A stretch of 64,000 nucleotides of DNA, taken from contig NZ_PJMQ01000001.1 of the NCBI RefSeq assembly GCF_002846335.1, positions 3,410,001 to 3,474,000 on the forward strand. Reading direction: 5' to 3'. The translations under genes and the position numbers were made by a program. Under the pieces are notes generated by a model. The model saw only the letters and a program-made list of their open reading frames with translations, searched no databases and was not told where the DNA came from. Below are positions 49,280-58,891 of the stretch, in pieces. This DNA is from Janthinobacterium sp. 61. Its GTDB lineage: Bacteria > Pseudomonadota > Gammaproteobacteria > Burkholderiales > Burkholderiaceae_D. Every line of letters starts with the position of its first letter. Within the stretch, counting starts at the first letter, position 1.

Positions 49280-49743
49280 AGGCGCTTTCGATTACACAAC
49301 GACTTGCTTTACGGTGGATTAGGATAAAGTTTGCTGCCAGTTCCCTGTCTACCTGCGGGAACCACCATCTTCGAACCTGCCGACAACGCAAATTCGACAC
49401 TGTTACGTTACTTACACCTCATCGGCCACGATCCGCGGGAAGCGCAGCAATTCCTGTCCACCGGCTGTTGCCAGCCGCCTCGGCAAAAATTCCTGCATCG
49501 ACCGCGTTGGGAGCGAGAGCCTGGCGCGGCTTGCCAGCGTCCGCGAGCCTTGCCCGCAACGCTGAAAACGCCAGTTGGCCCTGGCTGCCGACACGATCCA
49601 CCGCGCCGATCAAGAGCCTAACTTACTGAAAACAAATACTATTTACGAAACAGAACTAGCTTGCCAAAGCACACAATACTTAGCATTTAATTATAGCACG
49701 CGAAAAATGTTTTTCCAGTGCGCGCCATACCCCCAGAGCAAGA
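49280..49743. other. dnaG-rpoD intergenic region
   Basis: 464 bp with no gene. It carries the rpoD promoter near the dnaG end, leaving an untranslated leader of about 400 nt before rpoD. No clear dnaG terminator was seen. Confidence 0.5.
49690..49717 (-). promoter_or_regulatory. Sigma-70 promoter for rpoD
   Basis: On the minus strand TGGAAA (49717-49712), a 16-bp spacer and a perfect TATAAT (49695-49690). AT-rich surroundings support it. Confidence 0.6.
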
Positions 49744-51540
49744 TTAGCGATTCAATAACTCGGCATCGCGCTCACGCTCCAGATCGCCTTGCTCCTGCAT
49801 GATTTCGCGGTAGCGTACACCAATTTTCTCCGATGGCAAACCCGACGCAAACAATTGCTGCAATTCCGCCTTCAAGGCATTCAACTTGATCTCGCGGATG
49901 GTGCTCACCAGCCACGACAATTCGCTGTCGTAATCGGATTCCGTGCCGGCCGCGATCTCGCCGATGATCTCGTCATATTCGCTGCCCAACTCCTTCAACT
50001 GCTGCGCCAAGGCGGCGAAACTGCCATGCTCGCCCAGCGCCTGGCCCACGGCCACCAGCTGCCCCAGGCTGTGGGCTGCGTCCGGTCCCAGGTGCTGGAA
50101 GGCGGTCAGGGCCGCTTCGTCGATGCGCATGGTCAAGGGCGGATGCGCCACCAGCATGCGCATGATCTTCAATTCCAGCCCTACTGGAACGGGGCGACCC
50201 GATTTCGGCGGCGCGCGTCGCGCCACTGCAACGGGCTTGGCCAGCTCGAACAGGGCTTCGATCTCGGCCGGGGTGGACTGCGTCAGCTGCGCAAGTCCCC
50301 GCACGATCTGCAGGCGCAAGGACGACGGCGCCATCAGCTGCAACAGGGGCTTCGCGTCGAACTGCACGCGGGCGCGCCCTTCCGGCTCGGACAGATCATG
50401 CTCGCCCGACACTTCTTTCAGCAAAAATTGCGACAGCGGCATGGCTTCATGCACTTGTTGCTCAAAACCTTCGGCGCCAAATTCGCGGATATAGCTGTCC
50501 GGATCATGTTCTGATGGCAAGAACAGGAATTTGATCGTTTTATTGTCCGACACATGGGCCAGGCTGGCCTCCAGCGCGCGGCGGGCGGCGCGGCGGCCTG
50601 CCTTGTCGCCGTCGAAACTGAAAATCACGTTATCGGTCTGGCGCAGCAGTTTTTGCACGTGGGTGGGTGTGCACGCCGTGCCCAGGGTGGCCACCGCCTG
50701 CGGGAAACCCATCTGCGCCAGCGCCACCACGTCCATATAGCCTTCGGTCACCAGCACGTAGCCGGCGTCGCGGATGGCCTGGCGCGCCTCGAACAAGCCA
50801 TATAGTTCGAAACCCTTGGAAAACAAGGGGGTTTCCGGCGAGTTCAGGTATTTCGGTTCGCCATGGTCGAGGACACGGCCGCCAAAGGCGATAACCTGGC
50901 CTTTGGTATTGCGAATCGGAAACATGATGCGTTCGCGGAATCGGTCGTAACGCTTGCGGTTATTCCCCTCTTCATCGACCTTGTCGATCACGAGACCGGC
51001 CTCGGCCAGGGCTACCACGTCGTAATCGGGGAAGACGGAGCGTAAATTATCCCAGCCGCCGGGCGCAAAACCCATGCCGAAGCGAGCGGCCACTTCCCCC
51101 GTCAAGCCCCGGTTCTTCAGGTAAGCGATGGCTTCGGGCGCGTGGCGCAACTGGCCACGGTAATAGTCGCAGGCCTGCGTCATGGCATCGGACAGGGCCA
51201 TGCTTTGCGCCTGGATCTGGGCGCGCTGGGCCGGCGGAATCTTGTCATCCGCTTCCGGCACGACCATACCCACATTCTGCGCCAGGTCCTTGACGGCATC
51301 GACAAAGCCCATGCCCGAGTACTCGATCAGGAAGCCGATCGAGGTGCCATGCGCGCCACAGCCGAAGCAGTGATAGAACTGCTTGGTGGGGCTGACGGTA
51401 AAGCTGGGCGATTTTTCACTGTGGAACGGGCACAAGCCCATGAAATTGGCACCACCTTTTTTCAGCTGCACATAGCGGCCCACGACATCGACGATATCGA
51501 CACGGTTGAGCAAATCGGAAATGAAGGATTGAGGTATCAC
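49744..51540 (-). CDS. dnaG: DNA primase
   Basis: A 598-residue primase: N-terminal CHC2 zinc finger (CPFHSEKSPSF, then FYHCFGCGAHG), RNA polymerase core with the TOPRIM motifs VTEGYMDVVAL and FSFDGDKAGRRA, and a C-terminal helicase-interaction domain. It makes primers at the fork. The start is GTG 51540 (MIPQSFISDL). Gene order rpsU-yqeY-dnaG-rpoD is the classical one. Confidence 0.96.
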   Translation of the reverse strand: MIPQSFISDLLNRVDIVDVVGRYVQLKKGGANFMGLCPFHSEKSPSFTVSPTKQFYHCFGCGAHGTSIGFLIEYSGMGFVDAVKDLAQNVGMVVPEADDKIPPAQRAQIQAQSMALSDAMTQACDYYRGQLRHAPEAIAYLKNRGLTGEVAARFGMGFAPGGWDNLRSVFPDYDVVALAEAGLVIDKVDEEGNNRKRYDRFRERIMFPIRNTKGQVIAFGGRVLDHGEPKYLNSPETPLFSKGFELYGLFEARQAIRDAGYVLVTEGYMDVVALAQMGFPQAVATLGTACTPTHVQKLLRQTDNVIFSFDGDKAGRRAARRALEASLAHVSDNKTIKFLFLPSEHDPDSYIREFGAEGFEQQVHEAMPLSQFLLKEVSGEHDLSEPEGRARVQFDAKPLLQLMAPSSLRLQIVRGLAQLTQSTPAEIEALFELAKPVAVARRAPPKSGRPVPVGLELKIMRMLVAHPPLTMRIDEAALTAFQHLGPDAAHSLGQLVAVGQALGEHGSFAALAQQLKELGSEYDEIIGEIAAGTESDYDSELSWLVSTIREIKLNALKAELQQLFASGLPSEKIGVRYREIMQEQGDLERERDAELLNR

Positions 51541-51669
51541 TGGCTAGGGCGGGTCTTGTTATAGGTCAAACTATACTACCGCACGTGGCCTGAGGTTGAG
51601 CCAGGTCAACGTGTGGGCGATTGAGCGGCTGCCAGCATGGGCCGGCAGCCGATTACTACTATTGTATGC

Positions 51670-52122
51670 TTACGCTGCTGGCGTCAAGGCTTTCTTGACC
51701 AGCGCGGACACCACGGTCATATCGGCGCGGCCCGCCAGCTTCGGCTTGACGATGGCCATCACCTTGCCCATGTCTTGCGGACCGGCGGCGCCCGAGGCGG
51801 CCACGGCGGCAGCCACTTCGGCCGCCACTTCTTCGTCCGACAGACCGGCAGGCATATAGCCCGTCAGGTGCACCAGCTCGGCTTTTTCGATGTCGGCCAG
51901 GTCGGCACGGCCACCGGCTTCGAACTGGGTGATCGAATCCTTGCGCTGCTTGATCATCTTTTCCACGATGGCCGTCACATGTGCATCCGTCAATTCGATG
52001 CGCTCGTCGACTTCCTTGCGCTTGATTTCCGCCAGCAACAGGCGAATCGTGCCCAGCTTGCCCGCTTCCTTGGCGCGCATGGCGTTTTTCATGTCTTCGG
52101 TAATTTGTTCTTTCAAGCTCAT
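51670..52122 (-). CDS. yqeY: GatB/YqeY domain protein
   Basis: A 150-residue protein made of one YqeY domain (MSLKEQITEDMKNAMRAKE, IEKAELVHLTGYMP, GKVMAIVKPKLAGRADM). This domain resembles the tRNA-binding tail of GatB amidotransferase; the role of stand-alone forms is unclear. Start ATG 52122 fits the family N-terminus. It lies between rpsU and dnaG, as in many proteobacteria. Confidence 0.92.
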   Translation of the reverse strand: MSLKEQITEDMKNAMRAKEAGKLGTIRLLLAEIKRKEVDERIELTDAHVTAIVEKMIKQRKDSITQFEAGGRADLADIEKAELVHLTGYMPAGLSDEEVAAEVAAAVAASGAAGPQDMGKVMAIVKPKLAGRADMTVVSALVKKALTPAA

Positions 52123-52442
52123 GGCAATCCTCGTGTTGGTAAGTTGGGCTCGATGCTCGTGCGCGCAGACTAAGAGCACCTAACATAAGCTACTGCGCGT
52201 CGCGATTTGCGGCCTCCGATGCTCACTGCGCATTCGCACAGCTGCGCTTCTCAGCCGCAACTCACTGCCGCTCGCTACGGTTCTGTTAGGCGTTCCAAGC
52301 AGGCGGCCACAAAAGCGAAAACCCGCTGCGGCGAACCGGAGCGGGTATGCGACTCATCTGAAGTATCACTCCAGGCGAATCAAAACAAAACCCGTGGCGA
52401 ACAATGCGCCGAACTACCCGGGTTGGTTCTGACTGAACAGTC
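52123..52442. other. rpsU-yqeY intergenic region
   Basis: 320 bp without a gene. Includes the rpsU terminator candidate at 52382-52424. The rest shows no clear structure. Confidence 0.45.
52382..52424 (-). terminator. Probable rpsU terminator
   Basis: On the minus strand a hairpin (AACCCG/CGGGTT with inner GGCG/CGCC) is followed by a T-rich tract, about 20 bases past the rpsU stop. The stem has unpaired bases. Confidence 0.5.
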
Positions 52443-52655
52443 TTAGAATAATTTTTTCGGCAGTTGTTGGCTGCGGATGCGTTTGTAATGACGCTTTACA
52501 GCAGCTGCCAGCTTGCGCTTGCGCTCAGCTGTTGGCTTTTCGTAGAATTCGCGTGCGCGCAATTCGGTCAGCAGACCCGTTTTTTCGATGGTGCGTTTGA
52601 AGCGACGCATTGCGACTTCGAACGGCTCGTTTTCTTTAAGGCGAATAGTGGTCAT
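52443..52655 (-). CDS. rpsU: 30S ribosomal protein S21
   Basis: A 70-residue very basic protein ([37 protein letters not shown]), the standard S21 length and sequence. It helps mRNA base pairing at initiation. First gene of the macromolecular-synthesis group. Confidence 0.97.
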   Translation of the reverse strand: MTTIRLKENEPFEVAMRRFKRTIEKTGLLTELRAREFYEKPTAERKRKLAAAVKRHYKRIRSQQLPKKLF

Positions 52656-52838
52656 GTAAAATTCAAACCGTTGAGGTGGTGTATAGGAAGAGATAGATAG
52701 TAGCAGCTTTTATTCGGAAAGGGAAGCCCCTCCCCCACTTGCGTGCGGCATGCAGCCTGCGGTCGCTGCCGGAATGTGGCGTAAACCACGCACCGGGGCC
52801 GGCGCACCGGGCGCCAACACCCAATACTACAGAGTTGC

Positions 52839-54053
52839 TTACTGCAAGGCAATACCTGCCGCCACGCCGGAAGCCCAGGCCCACTGGAAGTTGTAGCCGC
52901 CCAGCCAGCCCGTCACGTCGACCGCTTCGCCGATGAAGTACAGGCCCGGCACCTTGTTGGCCATCATGGTCTGCTGCGACAGCTCGCGCGTATCGATGCC
53001 GCCGCGTGTCACTTCGGCCTTGCGGTAGCCTTCGGAACCGTTCGGCACGATGGACCAGGCATTGATGGCCAGTCCCAGCTTGCGCAGCTGTGCGTCGGGC
53101 ATGTCGGCGATGCGCGCGTCCGGCGCCAGGCCGTTGACGGCCAGCAGGCAGTCTGCCAGGCGCTGCGGCAGCCATTGCGCGACGATATTGCCCAGCTGCT
53201 TCTTCAGGGTGCCCTTGCCTTCGATGAGGGTCTGCGCCACGTCTACTTCCGGCAACAAGTTGATGACGATGGGCGTGCCCGGCAGCCAGTAGCTGGAAAT
53301 CTGCAGGATCGCCGGGCCGGACAGGCCGCGGTGGGTGAACAGCAAATCTTCGCGGAAACGCGCACCTGTTGCCTTGCGGCCTTTCAGGCTGCCCGTTTCC
53401 ACATCCACTTCCAGGGCAATGCCAGACAGTTCCGCGAACGGCGCCCAGCTGGCCGCATCGAACGTCAGCGGCACCAGGGCCGGACGCGGTTCGACCATCA
53501 TCAAATCGAATTGTTTGGCGATGCGGTAGGCAAAATCCGTGGCGCCGATCTTCGGGATCGACGGGCCGCCCGTGGCAATGACGATGCTGGCCGTCTCGAT
53601 GTCGCCGCTATCGGTCTGCAGCACGAAGCCGCCATCATCTTGCTGGACAACATTATCAATCTTGCACGGCATGCGCCAGTGCACGCCGCCAGCGGCGCAC
53701 TCGTCTTTGAGCATGTCGATGATCTGCTCGGCCGATTCATTGCAGAATTGCTGGCCCTTGTGCTTCTCGTGGTAGCCGATGCGGTATTTTTTCACCAGCG
53801 CGAGGAAATCCTGCGGCGTGTAGCGCGACAGCGCGCTTTTGCAGAAATGCGGATTTTCCGAGAGGAAATTTTGTGGGGTGGCGTTAATGTTGGTGAAATT
53901 ACAGCGCCCGCCACCCGAGATGCGGATCTTTTCGGCCAGCTTGGCTGCGTGATCGATCAATACCACGCGCTTGCCTTGCTGGGCGGCAACAGCCGCACAC
54001 ATCATGCCGGCCGCGCCCGCGCCGATCACTGCCACATCAAATTGTTTTGCCAT
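52839..54053 (-). CDS. BaiN/HI0933-family FAD-dependent oxidoreductase
   Basis: A 404-residue flavoprotein. FAD-binding GAGAAGMMCAAVAAQ lies at the N-terminus, ISGGGRCNFTN near residue 40, and the C-terminal GLYFIGEAVDVTGWLGGYNF closes the FAD site. Such proteins are often named aminoacetone oxidase or BaiN; the substrate is not known. Start ATG 54053 (MAKQFDVAVIG) was chosen over 54068. Monocistronic. Confidence 0.9.
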   Translation of the reverse strand: MAKQFDVAVIGAGAAGMMCAAVAAQQGKRVVLIDHAAKLAEKIRISGGGRCNFTNINATPQNFLSENPHFCKSALSRYTPQDFLALVKKYRIGYHEKHKGQQFCNESAEQIIDMLKDECAAGGVHWRMPCKIDNVVQQDDGGFVLQTDSGDIETASIVIATGGPSIPKIGATDFAYRIAKQFDLMMVEPRPALVPLTFDAASWAPFAELSGIALEVDVETGSLKGRKATGARFREDLLFTHRGLSGPAILQISSYWLPGTPIVINLLPEVDVAQTLIEGKGTLKKQLGNIVAQWLPQRLADCLLAVNGLAPDARIADMPDAQLRKLGLAINAWSIVPNGSEGYRKAEVTRGGIDTRELSQQTMMANKVPGLYFIGEAVDVTGWLGGYNFQWAWASGVAAGIALQ

Positions 54054-54109
54054 AAGAATTCCGGTCACCGCTGATTACAAAGACGCCATTGTAAACTGCG
54101 GCGACGCAG

Positions 54110-55102
54110 CTAGCGCGGCCGTGCTGCAATCTGCCGCGATGCCATCAGGCATTGCCCCACCTGCTCGGCGATCGACGGCGGCACGGGCACCTCGCCGCGC
54201 AGCACGGCAGCGATCCAGGCAGCCGTGGTGGCCGCATCGCGCTCGGCCGGCAAATGCGGCAACTCTTCCACCAGCGCCTGCTTTTCCACCAGCACCGTGC
54301 GTTCAGCACCATGGAACCAGTCGATCTGCTGCGCCTTGTTGGCGTTGGCCACCGTCTCGCCTTCCGTACCGCGCATCAGGAAAGCGTCGCCGCGCGCAGG
54401 ATCAGAGGCAGTCAGGAAATATTCACCGAGCATTTCCAGGTATTCCGGGTGCGTGTACGACACCAGGCGCAGGGCGGGCCCGGCGAAGGGCTGCATGATT
54501 TTCACCAGGGTATGCGTGGAATTGCGCACGCCCAGCACGCGCCGCAGCGACAGCATGTGTGCCAGGCGCGGTGCCAGTGACGCTATGGGCAGGAAGGCCG
54601 CTTCCCCGCGCGCCATGGCGGCCTCGGCTTGCGCATGATCCGGCGAGGCCGGCACGCCCAGCGCGGCCAGCACTTCGGCCGTGGTGATGCGGCCAGGGTC
54701 GCTGGTGACGCCATGCACGAGCACGGGTGCGCCCGCGCGCGCCAGCAGCAGCGCCAGCAAGGCCGTCAGATTGGCCATCTTGCGCGCGCCGTTGTAGCTG
54801 GGAATGATGATCGGAGCAAATTCACCTGCCGGCGCGGCAAGGGGTACGAACGACGCTTCAGCCGCGTCGAGGAAACCGGCGATCTCATCCACAGATTCGC
54901 CCTTGATGCGCATCGATAACAAAATGCCGCCCAGCTCCAGGTCCGACACGCGGCCCTCGAGCATGGCGCGGTAGAGGGCGCGGGCATCCATGCGCGTCAT
55001 GCTGCGCGCGCCATTCTTGCCGCGTCCTATTTCTTTGATGAAACGTGCAGCGGGGAATGGCTCGCCGGCCACGTCAGTATGGGGTATGGAAACAGTCGTC
55101 AT
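54110..55102 (-). CDS. ybiB: YbiB/TrpD2-family DNA-binding protein
   Basis: A 330-residue homologue of anthranilate phosphoribosyltransferase. The N-terminal helical domain has LRDLELGGILL-like SDLELGGILLSMRIKGESVDE. The glycine-rich phosphoribosyl site of TrpD is altered (LVHGVTSDPGRITTAEVL), as in TrpD2/YbiB, which binds nucleic acid and lacks TrpD activity. No trp genes lie nearby. ATG 55102. Confidence 0.85.
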   Translation of the reverse strand: MTTVSIPHTDVAGEPFPAARFIKEIGRGKNGARSMTRMDARALYRAMLEGRVSDLELGGILLSMRIKGESVDEIAGFLDAAEASFVPLAAPAGEFAPIIIPSYNGARKMANLTALLALLLARAGAPVLVHGVTSDPGRITTAEVLAALGVPASPDHAQAEAAMARGEAAFLPIASLAPRLAHMLSLRRVLGVRNSTHTLVKIMQPFAGPALRLVSYTHPEYLEMLGEYFLTASDPARGDAFLMRGTEGETVANANKAQQIDWFHGAERTVLVEKQALVEELPHLPAERDAATTAAWIAAVLRGEVPVPPSIAEQVGQCLMASRQIAARPR

Positions 55103-55259
55103 GGCGCCAGCTTACACGGATTTTTCCCCGTGCAGACGGGCTGGCGGATGGCTTAGGCGCCAATGCAACAGTCTTCCAAGCTATTTTTTTACGAATTTGC
55201 ATCGCGTCTGCATCCGTACGCGCCGCCGCTACGTATAAGACTGCATGGGAGGACTCATC

Positions 55260-55937
55260 ATGGAACACGCGATCAAACAGGAAACGGCCTTCGTCGGCAT
55301 CGAAACGAGCAAGCTGCTGCTGAAAGCCGTGCTGCTCTCGGGCGGCGAAGTACTGTGCAAGGTGCTGGAAAACGACATGGCCGGCTACCGCTGGCTGCGC
55401 AGCTGGCTGCAAAGGAACGACGTCACCATCACGGGCTTGCGCGTCTGCATGCGCCTCGACATGCCGTACAGCGAGGTTCCTGCCCGCGTGCTGGCGGACA
55501 TGGGCATGCTGGTCTGCGATGCCCAGCCCTCGCAACTGGAAGAATATATACGCGGCCAAGGCTTGCCCGAGGACGCGGGGCGCAGCGCCGTGGTGCTGGC
55601 CAACTACTGCGAGGACAGGCGCCCTGCGCACTGGACGCCGCCATCGCCCGCCTACGTGGAGCTGCGCCTGTGGCTGCGCCGCCTGCACGCCATCGAAGGC
55701 GTGCGCAAGCAGGAGTCGGCGCGCCTCGATGCCCATCTGCAGGCGGGCCAGCATGCGCTGCACGCCCTGTTGCGCCAGCAGGTTGCCTGCCTGGACGCGC
55801 AGATACGCCAGCATGAAACGGCGATACTCGAGCATGTGCGGCGCCATCCCGGCCTGCCCCGGCCACCCGAGCTGGCCGGCAACTACCAGCGCATCGCCCG
55901 CTACAGCTTTGGCGCCAGCCTGGCCGGCGGCCATTGA
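55260..55937 (+). CDS. IS110-like N-domain protein, catalytic residues lost (possibly domesticated)
   Basis: A 225-residue protein that aligns by eye with the DEDD domain of IS110 transposases: FVGIETSK (normally GID-x-SK), LRSWLQRNDV, a RVCMRLDM segment where E-x-TG is expected, and a helical coiled-coil region after WTPPSPAYVELRLWLRRLHA. The first Asp is Glu15 and the next Glu is Arg65; the KTD-x2-DA motif is lost, and the C-terminal Tnp_20 half is absent. Yet the frame is intact and no IS ends are seen. It may be a degraded relic or an exapted protein. Alternative start 55245. Confidence 0.7.
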   Translation: MEHAIKQETAFVGIETSKLLLKAVLLSGGEVLCKVLENDMAGYRWLRSWLQRNDVTITGLRVCMRLDMPYSEVPARVLADMGMLVCDAQPSQLEEYIRGQGLPEDAGRSAVVLANYCEDRRPAHWTPPSPAYVELRLWLRRLHAIEGVRKQESARLDAHLQAGQHALHALLRQQVACLDAQIRQHETAILEHVRRHPGLPRPPELAGNYQRIARYSFGASLAGGH

Positions 55938-56087
55938 GCGCCCGGGAGCAAGGGGCCGGCGGCGTGCCGGCCCTGCCATAAAAACAACTCATGCATTCCC
56001 GTTTTGGCCCCATCCCCGCCGCCAGGCCGCATTTCCGCTACACTATTGCCTCTTAAAGAACGCAATAGCGAAAGCCGAGCCAGAATC

Positions 56088-57149
56088 ATGAATACGCCAG
56101 ACATCGAAAATATCAACGTCACCTCCTTCGCGCCCATGCCAACACCGGCAGAACTGCACGCCAAGCTGCCCCTGTCGGAGAGCGCCTTCGACACCGTCAG
56201 CCGCGGCCGCGAAGCGCTGCGCAACATCATCGACCGCAAGGACCAGCGTCTGTTCGTCGTCGTCGGTCCGTGCTCCATCCACGACCCCGTCGCCGGCCTC
56301 GATTACGCGCGCCGCCTGAAAGCGCTGCAAGAGGAAGTCAAAGATACGATGCTGCTGGTGATGCGCGTATATTTCGAAAAACCGCGTACCACCACGGGCT
56401 GGAAAGGCTATATCAACGACCCGTACATGGACGACTCGTTCAAGGTCAACGAAGGCATGGAAAAGGCGCGCCAGTTCCTGCTCGACGTGTGCGAACTGGG
56501 CCTGCCCACCGCCACCGAAGCGCTGGACCCCATCTCGCCGCAATACCTGGGCGACCTGATCGCCTGGACCGCCATCGGCGCACGCACCACGGAATCGCAG
56601 ACGCACCGCGAAATGTCGTCCGGCCTGTCGACACCGGTGGGCTTCAAGAACGGTACCGATGGCGACATCAGCATCGCGGTGAACGCGATCTTGTCGTCGG
56701 CGCATCCGCACTCCTTCCTGGGCATTAACGCCGAAGGCAACGTCGCCATCGTGCGCACGCGCGGCAATGCGTATGGCCACGTGGTACTGCGCGGCGGCGA
56801 CGGCCGCCCGAACTACGATTCGGTCTCGATCGCCATCGCCGAACAGGCACTGGCCAAGGCCAAGCTGCCGGCCAACCTGGTAGTCGACTGCTCGCATGCG
56901 AACAGCTATAAAAAACCGGAACTGCAACCGCTGGTGATGGCCGACGTGGTCAATCAGATCCGCCAGGGCAACCACTCGCTGGTGGGCGTGATGATCGAAT
57001 CGAACATCGTCAGCGGCAACCAGAAGATTCCGCAAGACCTGTCGCAACTGACCTACGGCTGCTCCGTCACCGACGGCTGCATCGACTGGGATACGACGGC
57101 CACGATGCTGCGCGACGCGCATGCGCATCTGCTGAACCGTCCCAAGTAA
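56088..57149 (+). CDS. aroG: 3-deoxy-7-phosphoheptulonate (DAHP) synthase
   Basis: A 353-residue class I DAHP synthase, condensing PEP and erythrose-4-phosphate in the first step of aromatic synthesis. Motifs: VVGPCSIHDP, EKPRTTTGWKGYINDP, GARTTESQTHREM and VDCSHANS. Length is as in AroF/G/H. Feedback type (Phe, Tyr, Trp) cannot be read safely. ATG 56088; an in-frame start at 56004 would lack homology. Confidence 0.95.
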   Translation: MNTPDIENINVTSFAPMPTPAELHAKLPLSESAFDTVSRGREALRNIIDRKDQRLFVVVGPCSIHDPVAGLDYARRLKALQEEVKDTMLLVMRVYFEKPRTTTGWKGYINDPYMDDSFKVNEGMEKARQFLLDVCELGLPTATEALDPISPQYLGDLIAWTAIGARTTESQTHREMSSGLSTPVGFKNGTDGDISIAVNAILSSAHPHSFLGINAEGNVAIVRTRGNAYGHVVLRGGDGRPNYDSVSIAIAEQALAKAKLPANLVVDCSHANSYKKPELQPLVMADVVNQIRQGNHSLVGVMIESNIVSGNQKIPQDLSQLTYGCSVTDGCIDWDTTATMLRDAHAHLLNRPK

Positions 57150-57162
57150 GCAGCAAAGAGCC

Positions 57163-57226
57163 GGGGTCAGACCCCCGACCACGTTGGCGCTGACCCTTGC
57201 GCTAGCGGCATTGTGGGTCTGACCCC
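57163..57226. repeat. GGGGTCAGACCC inverted repeat
   Basis: Two 12-bp arms (57163-57174 and 57215-57226) that are exact reverse complements, about 40 nt apart. Each arm is itself nearly palindromic. I recall such elements as widely dispersed between genes in Oxalobacteraceae. It lies between convergent aroG and nirD and could act as a terminator or REP-like element. Confidence 0.7.
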
Positions 57227-57232
57227 ATATAC

Positions 57233-57640
57233 CTATGCCATCTGCACATGCGGCAGCACGGCGTACGACCCGGCCAGTGCCTGTTCCGCCTTGCTGGCCG
57301 GGATATTCAGTTCATTGACGTCCAGGTAGATACGCCCGTCCATGATGCGCACGGCGTACAGGCGCGCCATGCCCTGCACGGGCGCCACCAGGCGGCCCGA
57401 ATCGAGCTCGATGATCCAGCTGTTCTTCGGCCCCATCAGGTTTTTCTCCATCAGCACCCCGTGCGCCAGCGGGCCACCCAGGCAAGGCACCGTATCGAGC
57501 AGCGCGTACACCGTATCGTCAGCCGTGCGGAACAGCGCCACGCCCGGCAAATCCTGCCACGCAAGGCCCCGCTGCACCATGCGCGCACCCGCCAGCGGCA
57601 TATCCTTCAGGCGGCAAATCATTTTCCATTGTTCTGGCAT
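57233..57640 (-). CDS. nirD: NirD-like (nitrite reductase small subunit family)
   Basis: A 135-residue Rieske-fold protein without the Cys-His iron-sulfur ligands, as is normal for NirD: WKMICRLKDMP, LFRTADDTVYALLDTVPCLG, HGVL and RLYAVRIMDGRIYLDV. NirD is the small subunit of assimilatory/dissimilatory NADH nitrite reductase; its partner nirB is not in the window, so the role is uncertain. ATG 57640 was chosen; the upstream in-frame extension is Cys/Arg-rich. Confidence 0.75.
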   Translation of the reverse strand: MPEQWKMICRLKDMPLAGARMVQRGLAWQDLPGVALFRTADDTVYALLDTVPCLGGPLAHGVLMEKNLMGPKNSWIIELDSGRLVAPVQGMARLYAVRIMDGRIYLDVNELNIPASKAEQALAGSYAVLPHVQMA

Positions 57641-57850
57641 CGCGAACTCCCGTGAAAAAGGCACACGCTTGCCTAAGCAAAAGCGGTGCCAGTGCCGGCA
57701 AAGGCGCAAGTAGGGCGAAATACAAGGCAAAACGCCACTGCGGCGCACTGCGCAAGTGCACACTGCCGCCGAAATGGTGCGCCGGCCGCACGGTGGACTG
57801 CCCGGCTTTCCTTTACAATGGCGGATTACTCCTCCCTATTTAACACCTTC

Positions 57851-58891
57851 ATGATTGTTCTTGGCGTCGAATCCTCCTGTGACGAAACCGGTCTGGCCTT
57901 GTACGACACGCAACGCGGCCTGCTGTCGCACGCCCTCTATTCGCAAGTAGCCATGCACGAGCAATATGGCGGCGTGGTGCCGGAACTGGCGTCGCGCGAC
58001 CATATCCGCCGCGCCATCCCGCTGCTGGAAGAGACCTTGGCCAAGGCTGGCATCAGCCTGCCCGAAATCGACGCCATCGCCTACACGCAAGGCCCGGGTC
58101 TTGCCGGCGCGCTGCTGGTGGGTTCCTCCGTTGCCTGCAGCCTGGGCCTGGCCATCAACAAGCCGGTGCTCGGCATCCACCACCTGGAGGGCCATCTGCT
58201 GTCGCCGCTGCTGGCGTCCGAGCCGCCGGATTTCCCCTTCATCGCGCTGCTGGTGTCGGGCGGCCACACGCAGCTGATGCGCGTCGATGGCGTGGGCCAG
58301 TACACCATGCTGGGCGAAACACTCGATGATGCGGCCGGCGAGGCATTCGACAAGTCGGCCAAGCTGCTGGGCCTCGGTTATCCGGGCGGCCCCGCCATTT
58401 CGCGCCTGGCCGAATTCGGTGACCCGCTGGCGTATAAACTGCCGCGCCCGATGCTGCACTCGAAGGACTTCAATTTCAGTTTCTCCGGTTTGAAAACGGC
58501 CGTGCTGACGGTGGTGAAGAACCATGAAGAAAAAGTCATCGCGAATATCTGCGATCAGGACAAGGCGAATATCGCGCGCGGCTTCGTCGACGCCATCGTC
58601 GACGTGCTGACGGCCAAATGCGTGTCCGCCCTCAAGCACACGGGCTTGAAACGCCTGGTAATCGCCGGCGGCGTGGGCGCCAACGCACAGCTGCGCGCTT
58701 CGCTCAACGCGGCCGCCGCCAAGAAGCGCTTCAAGGTGTATTACCCGGAGCTGGAATTCTGTACCGATAACGGCGCCATGATCGCCTTCGCCGGCGCCAT
58801 GCGCCTGCAAATCAATCCCGACGCCGCCAAGCACGATTATTCGTTCAATGTGCGCCCGCGCTGGCCGCTGGACGAAATCCGCGAAGTCTGA
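57851..58891 (+). CDS. tsaD: tRNA N6-adenosine threonylcarbamoyltransferase
   Basis: A 346-residue ASKHA-fold enzyme that transfers threonylcarbamoyl to A37 of ANN-decoding tRNAs. The N-terminus is [17 protein letters not shown], the metal-binding HHLEGH is in the middle, and FSGLKTAVL and [10 protein letters not shown] are present. ATG 57851 gives the canonical N-terminus. Convergent with eutC. Confidence 0.96.
   Translation: MIVLGVESSCDETGLALYDTQRGLLSHALYSQVAMHEQYGGVVPELASRDHIRRAIPLLEETLAKAGISLPEIDAIAYTQGPGLAGALLVGSSVACSLGLAINKPVLGIHHLEGHLLSPLLASEPPDFPFIALLVSGGHTQLMRVDGVGQYTMLGETLDDAAGEAFDKSAKLLGLGYPGGPAISRLAEFGDPLAYKLPRPMLHSKDFNFSFSGLKTAVLTVVKNHEEKVIANICDQDKANIARGFVDAIVDVLTAKCVSALKHTGLKRLVIAGGVGANAQLRASLNAAAAKKRFKVYYPELEFCTDNGAMIAFAGAMRLQINPDAAKHDYSFNVRPRWPLDEIREV

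Noticed and set aside
46943..49327. A 794-codon plus-strand open frame opposite rpoD
   Set aside because: Exact antisense of rpoD, whose protein is fully conserved; the opposite product is Arg/His/Gly-rich with no domain.
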